A stretch of 64,000 bases of DNA, from assembly GCA_029891385.1 (NCBI GenBank), contig CM057233.1, positions 52,778,063 through 52,842,062 of the forward strand, given 5' to 3'. Under the pieces are notes generated by a model. That model saw only the letters and a list, made by a program, of their open reading frames with translations, searched no databases and was not told the DNA's origin. Source of the stretch: Erythroxylum novogranatense (taxonomy: Eukaryota; Streptophyta; Magnoliopsida; Malpighiales; Erythroxylaceae). Position numbers and translations under genes: made by a program. Shown here piece by piece: positions 54,982 to 64,000 of this stretch (position 1 is its first letter; each line of letters begins with the position of its first letter).

Positions 54982-56500
54982 CGGTTTTTCATGCATGATT
55001 TCGATTCCTATATGGTAGATGCATGGGTTGGCAATCTTTTTATGTATACTGCATATTTTTATGTGATAGAAATATATATGGTGTATGTTGTTCTTTTGGT
55101 TGTCCATAGAAGTTAAATTTTATCTTGTAAGATTTCTTCATTTGGTTGTAACAAGGAGGTTGGTCTATCATCACCATGTTTCCTCCTTGGTTTCTTTTTA
55201 CTATTTTATTTGATTTTGTAATGTACAAATTGATGTAATGATGAAGAAGGAGCAGCCATGGATTGAAGAAATGGAAAGGTAAAATTTTGGTGTATCCTTT
55301 GTGTTTTGGCATAAGTTTTGTGAAAACTAAGTTGCTGGAATTTTGTTTCAATGAATCATATTTCAGTTATGATTGGAAAACAAGTGCTGGTTTTTGTTTC
55401 AAAGAATCCAATTTCGGTTTTGCTAAAATACTAAGTTCTGTGTTTAATTTTCATGAAATGAGTTTCGGTTTTAATAAAACAAGTGCTGGAATTTTTGTCA
55501 AAACAAAGATTTGGTTTTCTAAAATCTAGTGCTGGAATTTTATTTTTCAAATGACAAAATTCTAATTTCATAAATGCCATTACATTTTGTTTACCGAATG
55601 GGCGGATCATGTTAGCGAAGAGTTCGAAGCGGAAGATCCAAGATGAAGAAGCATATTTTGGGCCTAAAAGGCTTGTAATTATTTTATGTTTTTAGGATGG
55701 ACAATCAAAAGTGGCTTTATTAGTTCATGTGATGAATGGAGAAATGAATGCTTGTAATATGTGATATTATGTGATTGCATGTCATTTAGAAAATTGCCAA
55801 CCCTAGGCCTTGCCATGCATTCATTATGTATGAGATATATAATGAAACAATATAGGATGGATAATAAATTGCATCTAGACAAGATGGTATTTAAAACTTA
55901 AAGCCCAAAAAGATTGAGTGGGAGAGGATGCTCCTGTGAGAGTCCACGGTCTCCAAATGATGGCCCGTTTGCATGTGGTGAAGTGTTACTCCCCATCGGA
56001 GGGCATGGATCCTAGATCTTGCATGGTTTGGGTCTCCTTAAGGATAAGTCCACTTAATGATAGCAAATGTGACCTCCCACCGAGGCATGATTTGTAGGTA
56101 TCTTTAGTGAATGAATCAAATGGTTATACACTCAACATTTTTATCAATAAACCGCCCACCGTAGCTCTGTTGGTAAAAGTATGGACCAAATTAAGACGCT
56201 TCTTAAAAATTGAGCATGAGATGCTTGGTAGTTTTTGAGTGGGAGGGTCCCGTTTTCTTTTAATAGATAAGATGGCCCTCCGTCACTTAGTCTGTTATAG
56301 ATAAGAAAATAATCGTCAGTATAATGTTTTAATTTTTAAGTTTTGTTAAATCTATCATCATGCATACATGCATCATGATTTTATACAAAGTTCCATAAAT
56401 TGTTGACTAGTATTCTCATGTTTTAATAATTTATATTTTCGGACATAATCAACCACAAAATGAATCCACTCACCCCGCTCTTGACTAATAACAAATTGGA
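54982..56500 (+). other. long leader of element E
   Basis: 1.5 kb without coding sequence. Contains a diverged 45-55-bp repeat (55323-55565) and a GC-richer block (55910-56290) with GAGTGGGAG words. ORFs at 54786-55882 on either strand are not genes. Confidence 0.6.
55323..55565. repeat. diverged 45-55-bp repeat, five units, in the E leader
   Basis: Units carry AAGTGCTGGAATTTTTGT and, about 30 bp later, ATTTCGGTTTTGCTAAAA, in variants at about 55327, 55379, 55427, 55476 and 55523. Spacing is irregular. Confidence 0.65.
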
Positions 56501-57390
56501 AAATGGAGACAAGTTTAATGAATGGAGCGTAACCTTGACATTGTTCTTCAATATGAGCGTATTTCATGGGTGTTAACTGAAAATGAGCCTACACCTCTAA
56601 GTGGAGATGCAACTCTGAGCAAGTCCAACAACATGGCGTTGGCGAGAATCGACAAGACTACTAAGTGTTATATTAAAGCTTCATCGGGCATGTTGCAAAA
56701 GCAAATTGCTTATATGAAAACTGCTAGTGCAATGGTCCATCACCTACATGAGATGTTTGGTGTGAGGACTAGGTCTGCAAGAGTGAAAACTATCCAAACC
56801 TTTCATAATCTCGCATGTAAACACGGTGAGCCGGTGCGGGATTACATGATGAAGATAATCTCTGCGGTCCTTGAGGCTTGAGATGCTTAGGGCGGATATG
56901 GATGCGGACACGCAGATGATTATGATCATCAATAGCTTAAACTCTTCTTTTCAGCGGTTTAAGTTGGACTATGAGCTCAACAAAAAGGATTACACCTTGA
57001 GTGAGTTGATGAATACCCTCAGAGCACGGAGGAAATATTGAATATTAAGGCTCATGGGCGAGAAGCTAATGTAGCTTCTTCTTCTAAGCCAAGGGTAAGG
57101 GCAAGGAAAAGAAGAAGGGTCCAATGAAAAGAAGGCCCAAATAGGGTCAAGGCCAAACCCATGAAAAGAAGGCCAAAGAGAACATCAAAGAAAAGTGTTT
57201 CCATTTGTGATGAGATGGGCCCTTGGAAAGAAACTGTCCGATCTACCTAGAGTCCCTCAAAAGCAAACAAGGGGTTCCAAAGAAGGAAAAGACTTCCTAA
57301 AGGCCGGTTTCAAGTTAAGATAGCAGATGGTTCCTATGTTTCAGCGAGAATCGGTGGGAGAAGTTATCTTGGACTTTCTAGTGGTCATAG
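56500..57390 (+). pseudogene. gag: Angela-type gag, frameshifted
   Basis: The open block 56522-56881 (119 codons) fits the copia gag (UBN2-type) domain: SWVLTENEP, TTKCYIKASSGMLQKQI, MVHHLHEMFGVRTRSARVKT, HGEPVRDYMMKIISA. After 56881 the frame breaks; LEMLRADMDADTQMIMIINSL is readable in another frame. A basic Lys/Gly-rich stretch (57070-57180) follows. A zinc knuckle was not clearly visible. Confidence 0.75.
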
Positions 57391-58700
57391 GTTATATTTG
57401 GAAGATGTTTATTACATGCCAATGATTGTAAGGAACATGATTTACTGTTTTTGTCTAATAAAATCTGGCTATTCCTTATATTTTGAAAAGGTTGTTTCAA
57501 TATATGAGAATAAGGATTTTATTTGTGAAACGATAATTAAACAGGATTGTTTTATAGAACCTATGAAAGGCTCACTAAACACCACGAATTGATAAAACCA
57601 AGACAATCCAATATCTCTAGCATTAATTCAAAGTATCTATGGCATCTAAGGATAGGTCATATCAATCGAAAAAGACTTGACAAAGCTAGTAAAGGATGGG
57701 ATCCTTATGGGCTTGGATAGTGATCCATTACCCACCGTGAATCTTGTATTGAAGGAAAATGACAAAAGCCTCATTTCCTTCTAAAGGAAACGATTTGAAT
57801 CCACATTGGACATGGTACATCTTGATGTGTGTGGGCCCATGAATGTACAAGTTAGAGGAGGTTATGAATATTTCATAACTTTTATAGATGATTACTCAAG
57901 ACATGGCTATTTGTATTTGGCGATAAAAAGAGTGAATCTTTTGAAAAGTTCAAAGAATTCAAAGTTGGCGAGAAGCAACTTGGCAAGCCATTAAAACAAC
58001 TTAGATCGGATCGAGGTGGTGAGTATTTATGCAGAGTTCCAGCAATATTTAATTGACAATGGAATTGTTTCAATTTGTCGACTCCTCGTACACCTCAACG
58101 TAATGGTGTAGCAGAGGAGAAATAGAACTCTATTGGAAATGGTAAGATCAATGATGTCCTATGCTAGCCTTCCGAGATCGTTACGGGATATGCCATACAA
58201 ACGACAACATATCTTCTTAACTTTGCTCCATCCAAATCGGTGCCTAAAACACCTAGGGAGTTGTGGACTAGCCGAGTGCCTTCATTGAGGCACTTGAGGA
58301 CTTGGGGCTGTCCAAATGATGTTCTAAAGCCCGAATCCATAAAGATGGAACCAAGGTCAAGTATGTTTGTTTGTAGGATATCCTACGGAACTCGAGGGTA
58401 CTATTTTACAATCCTCATGATAGGAAGGTATTTGTGTCGACAAATGCAAACTTTTAGAGGAAGAGTTTGTGAGAAATCACAAAGGAAGAAGTGAAGTAGT
58501 ACTAAAGGAGTTAGCAATTTCATCCAAACCAAGAGTTGTTTTGGATATGATGAACAAAATGTCGAAATGGATTCAAGAGTTGAATCGAAGTGCAACTGAA
58601 CATCAAGATGTGCCTAGACGTAGTGGGAGGGTTGTGAGACAACCAAATAGGTATCTGGTTTAGGAGAAGGCTTAATTGCCATCTCGGACCAAGAAGAAAC
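57391..58700 (+). pseudogene. pol: element E protease end and integrase, frameshifted
   Basis: 57398-57592 reads EDVYYMPMIVRNMIYCFCLI, the protease-to-integrase stretch. Integrase pieces: TLDMVHLDVCGPM and FITFIDDYSRHGYLYL (first Asp, about 57870-57915), QLRSDRGGEYL (second Asp, about 58000-58030, another frame), then NGVAEE followed by a one-base insertion around the catalytic Glu (about 58105-58125). After the core: LWTSRVPSLRHLRTWGCP. Same family pattern as the minus-strand copia at 8210-13035, but a different copy. Confidence 0.8.
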
Positions 58701-59630
58701 AGATCCGTTACGTATACACATGTGCTATTAATGATGTTGATGCGGAAAATGGCTCAAGGCAATGGAATCGGAAATAGATTCTATGTATGCTAATGAAGTT
58801 CGGGTCCTTGTAGATCTACCACGTGTCTAAAACCATAGGGTGTAAATGGATCTACAAAGGAAAAGGGATCGGATGGAAAGGTAGAGACCTTTAAATCTAG
58901 ATTGGTAGCTAAAGGCTATACTCAAAAGGAGGGTATAGACTACGAGGAGACTTTTCTCCGGTTGCCATGCTTAAGTCCATCGAGATTCTTTTGGCCATAG
59001 CAGCCTATTTCGATTATGAAATATGGCAAATGAATGTCAAGACCGCATTTACGAATGGAGATCTTGAGAGACCATTTATATGGCCCAACCGAAGGATTCA
59101 TTGAGCTAGGTAATGAGCATAAGGTTTGCAAGTTGCAAAGGTCCATTTATGGACTTAAGCAAGCATCTAGGTCTTGGAACATTAGGTTTGATAAGGCTAT
59201 CAAAACCTATGGGTTCATACAAAACCTAGATGAGCCTTGTGTTTACAAAAGAATACAAGAAGGTAAGGTTACTTTCCTAATCCTATATGTTGATGACATT
59301 ACGCTCATTGGGAATGATGTGGGAATGTTATCTGCGGTTAAGGATGGCTGAATGAGCAGTTTTCAATGAAGGATTTGGGAGGCTACCTATGTTCTAGGAT
59401 CAAACTTATAAGGGATCGTAAGAACAAGAAGATAGTTTTGTCTCAACTAACCTACATTGAGAATATGCTCAATGAGTTCGCCATGCAAGATTCCAAGAGG
59501 GGTTTCACTCCTACTAGACATGGAATCAAACTTTCAAAAGAACAAGCACCTAAAACCCAAGAGGAGGTTGAACGTATGCGTAACATTCCATATGCTTGGC
59601 AGTTGGTAGTTTGATGTATGCAATCTTGTG
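58701..59630 (+). pseudogene. pol: element E reverse transcriptase, frameshifted
   Basis: Pieces: [12 protein letters not shown] (about 58840-58860), [18 protein letters not shown] (about 58905-58955), [29 protein letters not shown] segment (cited in part), CKLQRSIYGLKQASRSWNIR and LILYVDDITLIGND (catalytic YVDD, about 59279-59320), then MKDLGGYLCSRIKLIRDR and AWQLVV. Three or more shifts. Confidence 0.8.
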
Positions 59631-60253
59631 TACTAGACCGGATATTTATTACGCAGATGGGACTGGTAGCGATTTCAGTCCAATCCAGAATGGAACATTG
59701 AATCATGCGGTTAAGTATATTTAAGTATCTTCGTGGGGCGAAGAACTTAATGCTTGTTTACTCGAAAGTAATCTTATTCCGACGGGATATCGGATTCGAT
59801 TTCCAATCGATGTTGATTCAAGAAATCAACTTCGGTTCTATATTTACTTTAGAAGGTGGAGCCATAGTTTGGAGGAGTGTCAAGCAATCTTGTATTGCTG
59901 ATTCGACTATGGAGGTCGAGTATGTTGTTCTTGAAGAAGCGTGAAAGGAAGCGATCTAGCTCGGAAGTTCCTAAATGATTTGGAGGTAGTTCGAGAGGCG
60001 TAAAAGCCATTACACTTTATTGTGATAATAGTGGGGCGTTGGCTAATTCTAAAGAACCTCGGAACCACAAAGTCGCCAAACACATTGAGCGAAAGTATCA
60101 TCTCATAAGGAGATAATACAACGTGGAGAAGTGGATGTGGTAAAGATTCTCAGAGCAAAACCTTGCTGATCCGTTCACAAAGACATTGACTCAAAAGAGC
60201 TTTGAAGGTCACCTAGTAGGGATGGGAATGAAGGATATGTCAAACTTGCTTTA
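59631..60253 (+). pseudogene. pol: element E RNase H, frameshifted
   Basis: FKYLRGAKNLMLVYSK (about 59717), GGAIVWRSVKQSCIADSTMEVEYV (about 59855-59925, in part), then out-of-frame CDNSGA and HIERKYHLI, and ADPFTKTLTQKSFEGH (about 60166-60212), the usual end of copia pol. Confidence 0.8.
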
Positions 60254-60268
60254 AGGCAAGTGGGAGAT
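60254..60268 (+). promoter_or_regulatory. polypurine tract of element E
   Basis: AGGCAAGTGGGAGAT ends directly before the 3' LTR start TGTTGGAG. Confidence 0.85.
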
Positions 60269-62365
60269 TGTTGGAGTTATGTAAATATAGTGCCATGGAA
60301 AGCAAGTGTATTTACATGTAACTTTATCTTCTTCGATTCTGCTTTGTAATGAAAATATTTATTATTAATAAAACAAAAGAGTTTGGTTTTATCTGTATGA
60401 GCATTATATATCTGGTCATAAGGTACCAAGATTCATTTGTAAGTAATATACATATACATAGAGATGTATGGGAAACATGTATATTATTAGAATCAATTAA
60501 TTGATTCACGAGTTGAATAATCAAGTTGGTCGTTTGATTATGGTTTAGATCAGTAGTGTTGCGATTTATCTCCATATAAGTAAAGGAGTTTACTTAAAGG
60601 GAATGATGTGTTTCATATCATGATAGTAGTAGACTATCGATAATGGCACTATTAAATGAATTGAATCAAGTATGTTTTCAAGAATAAAGTGGGCCGTTAC
60701 TTTAATCTTAAAACATACAACTTAAGCATTCGCTATTATGAATCACAATCTTGATGAGTGGTGAACTCATATGTGTTTCATTATAATTCTTGATATGATC
60801 GGAATGGATTTTTACAGGTATTAATCTAGTGTCTGCGCATGTTGGAATTATTAATTGAAACATGTATCGTGAACATTCACTCGAATAAAGAGTTTATAGT
60901 GTTATCATCTCTTCTAGATGTTTTAAGGAGATTTGGTGATTAAGCTGGCGCCATGGTTTGATGGACTAGCTACCCATCAAGTCTTAACACTAAGATGAGA
61001 TCTTATTTGTTAATCACCATATAAAGTAAAATGAGAGATCTAGAAGGAAAAACCAACATAAGGGCAAAACGGTAATTTTACCCTTTGTTGTGCGGATGGC
61101 TATAATAAGGTTCTAAATAGGGTTTGCAATTGGACATATTCTCATAATATTTAATAATTCAAGAGTTCAACTAATTGTCTTTATTGGAATGACATTTAGT
61201 TAATAAGCTAGAATTAATTCCAATGAGATTGAATTATTTAGGGCTTATTGGAGCTTGAATTATCAAAGTCAATAAGATTCCCCACTTGGCTTTAAGGAAG
61301 GTTATCAAGCTAAGTAAGAAGTAGTTTGGAGGCTTTAGAAGTCCATAATTGAATGATAGGCTTATACTAATTAATGGTTAATTGGAAGCCCATATGTTCA
61401 TTTAGAAATGGGCTTGTTTTGGTTTAATGTAATTGATTAGATTAATTATATTAAAACAATTTTTTAAATGGAGAAGAAGCAATTTCGAAATTGTGTTAGG
61501 TTATATGTGTAACACACATTTGACATTAAAATACTAAATAAATATGGTCTTTATTATGGTTCATCATTATTAAATGGAGTTATGAACTTACCATTAAATG
61601 GTTTAATGGTTGGCTTTTAATGTTGGCATGTAACCTATTTGCATTCATTAGATTAAAGATGAAAGATGTGCATTAGATGGACCATCTTCCTTCTTTCTTC
61701 TTGCCAAAACCGAAATGGGTATTCAATTATAGGTTATGGTCTTTTCAAATAGCCATTTTAAAGATAAATGAAGTAAGTCTCATTTATTGGCTATTTGATG
61801 AGTGATTAATGTAAAGTGATGCATTGGATGCCTCTCACTCTTTCCATTCATGCATATTTCGAAATTGAGATGTAAGAAAGGGTTCTTGCATGGTTTTTAG
61901 ACATTCTCTCCTTTCATGCAAGGTAGAACCGAAATTCCTAAGTGAAAGAATTGAAAGAGTTTCAATTTTGGTTCTTCTTCTTCTAAGAAAATCTCCTCCA
62001 AATATTTCTTCTCCTTTCCCACCAAAGGATTTTGTTAACCTAGTTGTCCTTGAAGAACAAGTGGTAAATCTAATTGGTTGAGGATACTACAATAAGGAAG
62101 AAGATAGATTGCTAAAGGAAAAGACTCAAAGGCAAAGGATTTGGATATAAGAAGGAGAGGATAGCGCAGCGAGGATTTAAAGCTGTAGCAAAAGAGTCGG
62201 TAATTCCTTTTATCTTGTTCTTGGTTTTATTATCCTTATACCATATCATGTATGGATTAGTATGTTGATTTGGATATATTGCTTCCGCTGCAAGATGATT
62301 TCTTAAAAAGTTTTGAAATCTATCGTTTCTCCATACTAAGCATGCTTTCTTTTTCCGATCCAACA
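60269..62365 (+). mobile_element. 3' LTR of element E, 2097 bp, full length
   Basis: Starts TGTTGGAGTTATG and ends GATCCAACA. Includes the 956 bp missing from the 5' LTR (60401-61356). ORFs at 60324-60575, 61890-62081 and 62112-62495 are not genes. Confidence 0.9.
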
Positions 62366-62370
62366 TGAGG
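62366..62370. repeat. target-site duplication TGAGG of element E, right copy
   Basis: Exact repeat of 53824-53828; the coding sequence of element D continues in it. Confidence 0.9.
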
Positions 62371-63481
62371 AGCATCTCAGGATTGTGTTGCAGACTCTTA
62401 GGGAGAGAGAGCTTTATGCTAAGTTCAGAAAGTGTGAGTTTTGGCTTCATGAGGTGACATTCCTTGGGCATGTGATTTCGCAGGATGGTGTGCATGTTGA
62501 TCCGAGGAAAGTTGAAGCAGTGGTGAATTGGCCTGCACCCAAGACAGCAACAGAGGTAAGGAGTTTTCTGGGTCTGGCAGGTTACTGCAGGAGGTTTGTA
62601 GAAGGATTCTCCATGATAGCTGCTCCGATGACCAAGCTATTGAGGAAGAATCAGAAGTTTATATGGACTGATGAGTGCCAGAAGAGCTTTGAGGAGCTTA
62701 AGCGCAGGCTGACAAGAGCTCCAGTGCTGATTTTGCCTTCTGGTGATGAGGGCTATACAGTGTACAGTGATGCCTCGAGGAAGGGTTTAGGCTGTGTGTT
62801 GATGCAAGGAGACAGAGTGATAGCTTATGCTTCAAGGCAACTGAAGCAGTATAAGTTGAATTATCCGACTCATGATTTGGAGTTGGCAGCAGTGATTTTT
62901 GCCTTGAAGATTTGGAGACATTATCTTTATGGGGTTCAAACAAGGATCTTTACTGATCACAAGAGCCTCAAGTACTTACTGAGCCAGAAGGAGTTGAATT
63001 TGAGACAGAGAAGGTGGATTGAGCTACTCAAGGACTATGATTTGTTGATTGAGTACCATCCAGGTAAAGCGAATGTAGTGGCGGATGTTTTGAGCAGAAA
63101 GTCTTCCATTGCTCATGTTCAGACAGTTTACCTTCCTTTATTAGAAGAGATGGCCAAGCTTAAGATAAGCTTGAAGCAGGAGGAACCAGATTGCCTCCTA
63201 GCTAATTTCAGGGTGAGGCCTATACTCCGGGAGAAGGTTAGGGAGTTGCAGGCACAGGATGCAGAGTTAAGCAAGCTTAGGGAGAAAATTCAGAATGGTA
63301 AGGTTTCTGAGGTAGTAGTGAGAGATGATGGATTTATGACAGTGGGAGACAGACTTTGTATTCCAGACAGCAGAGAGGTTAAGGATGAGATATTGAATGA
63401 GGCACATAATGCGCCTTATGCCATGTACCCAGGTAGCACCAGGATGTACAGAGATTTGAGAGAGCATTTCTGGTGGAAGGC
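62371..63481 (+). pseudogene. pol: element D RT end, RNase H and integrase zinc domain
   Basis: One open block (62385-63485; its first ATG is internal to pol) continues the RT of element D after the copia insertion: [34 protein letters not shown]. RNase H follows with [15 protein letters not shown] (Asp), [20 protein letters not shown] (Glu) and [14 protein letters not shown] (Asp), all catalytic positions kept. Then the linker, and the integrase zinc domain starts with [15 protein letters not shown]. The stop at 63483 is a frame break inside the zinc domain. This block has no other defects and is well preserved. Confidence 0.9.
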
Positions 63482-64000
63482 ATGAAGAGGGATGTAGCAG
63501 AGTATGTCAGTAAGTGTCTTGTGTGTCAGCAAGTCAAGGCTGAACACCAGGCGCCTTTAGGCAAGTTAAGTCCATTGTCTATTCCTGAGTGGAAGTGGCA
63601 AAGAGTAACCATGGATTTTCTGATGGGTTTGCCTAAGACTAGTAGGAAGCATGATGCCATATGGGTTATAGTGGATCGGTTGTGAAGTCACCCATTTCTG
63701 CAATCAAGCGGTGATTCTTTGCATGTGCTAGCCAGAAGTACATTGATGAGGTAGTGAGATTGCATGGAATTCCAGATTCCATAGTTTCGACAGGATCCTC
63801 GGTTCACATCGAGATTTTGGGAAGCTTGCAGGAAGCTTTAGGTACTAAGCTGCATTTTAGTACGGCATTTCACCCTCAGACGGATGGTCAATCTGAGAGG
63901 ACCATTCGGACACTAGAGGGAATGCTCAGAGCATGTGTTATGGATTTCAAGGGAGCTTGAGATGAGCATTTGTCATTGGTCGAGTTTGCTTATAACAACT
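63473..64000 (+). pseudogene. pol: element D integrase, frameshifted, cut by the window end
   Basis: 63473-63685 gives CLVCQQVKAEHQ (CxxC) and RVTMDFLMGLPKTSRKHDAIW with the first catalytic Asp, ending in VDRL and a stop. 63754-63960 gives MRLHGIPDSIV, where the family's SDRDPRFTS (second Asp) reads STGSSVHIE because of a shift, then TAFHPQTDGQSERTIRTLEGM with the catalytic Glu. The last bases (LVEFAYNN) are the normal continuation. The rest, including any chromodomain, lies outside. Confidence 0.85.

Larger units (their letters stand above)
53829..62365 (+). mobile_element. Angela-like Ty1/copia element E, inserted in element D
   Basis: Complete plus-strand element: 5' LTR 53829-54967 (1139 bp), PBS, leader, gag, integrase, RT, RNase H, PPT, 3' LTR 60269-62365 (2097 bp), TGAGG duplications. 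The terminal pair is TGTTGG/CCAACA. The size difference between the LTRs comes from a deletion in the 5' LTR. The open reading frames are short because of many small shifts. Confidence 0.9.
49016..64000 (+). mobile_element. Tekay/Del chromovirus D (Ty3/gypsy), interrupted by element E, runs off the window
   Basis: 5' LTR 49016-51304, PBS, gag 51466-52623, protease-RT to 53828, then the inserted copia E, then RT end, RNase H and integrase from 62371 to the window end. Gag start MPPRRR, the RT sequence and the 2.3-kb LTR fit Tekay. The 3' LTR is outside, so the TSD (AGGAG on the left, 49011-49015) cannot be checked. It is a different family from element B. Confidence 0.9.

Overview
The window is a stretch of plant nuclear heterochromatin, most likely from a eudicot with a large repeat-rich genome. 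I found no host protein-coding gene, rRNA or tRNA gene. Almost everything I can assign is a retroelement, mostly Ty3/gypsy (Tekay/Del chromoviruses, Athila/Tat) and Ty1/copia (Angela-like, SIRE-like), plus one decayed LINE. The plant assignment rests on these lineages, on initiator-Met and Asp tRNA primer sites, and on paired TG...CA termini with 5-bp target-site duplications (TSDs).

Layout. (1) 1-7650: an old, stop-ridden Athila/Tat-type gag-protease remnant (+ strand), split by a 3215-bp Tekay-like solo LTR (2124-5338, TSD AATAG). (2) 8210-13035: an Angela-type copia element on the minus strand, with 3' LTR, RNase H, RT and integrase, cut off inside the gag/protease region. (3) 13036-15460: degenerate LTR-like pieces, two of them in inverted orientation. 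(4) 15690-17901: a decayed LINE with a recognisable endonuclease. (5) 17902-42681: a nested stack. A 4090-bp solo LTR (A, minus, TSD ATAAT) sits in or next to the LINE. It contains a Tekay chromovirus (B, minus, 21277-41961, TSD AAAGA). B's 3' LTR contains an Athila-type element (C, plus, 23831-35257, TSD CGTAT). (6) 42752-44220: a partial LTR (A') related to A. (7) 44221-49015: the 3' part of a SIRE-type copia element (minus) with an env-like ORF. (8) 49016-64000: a Tekay element (D, plus) running off the window, split inside its polymerase by an Angela-type copia (E, plus, 53829-62365, TSD TGAGG).

How parts work together: in each element gag would build the particle, protease would mature it, RT/RNase H would copy the RNA primed at the PBS and the polypurine tract (PPT), and integrase would insert the cDNA. 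The B integrase carries a C-terminal chromodomain. None of the polyproteins is intact as shown. The D gag ORF is the only long clean reading frame.

Beyond routine annotation: (i) arrays of short hairpins with compensatory stem changes in three related LTRs (A, B, A'), at a nearly constant distance from the LTR 3' end, preceded by a conserved two-hairpin block; (ii) a separate three-hairpin covarying array upstream of the Athila 3' LTR; (iii) clusters of family-specific palindromic GC-rich words inside LTRs and leaders of several unrelated retroelements; (iv) a degenerate repeat of about 180 bp phased through two LTR families; (v) differences between sister LTRs concentrated at CG/CHG sites and including indels, which points to methylation-related mutation or consensus error.
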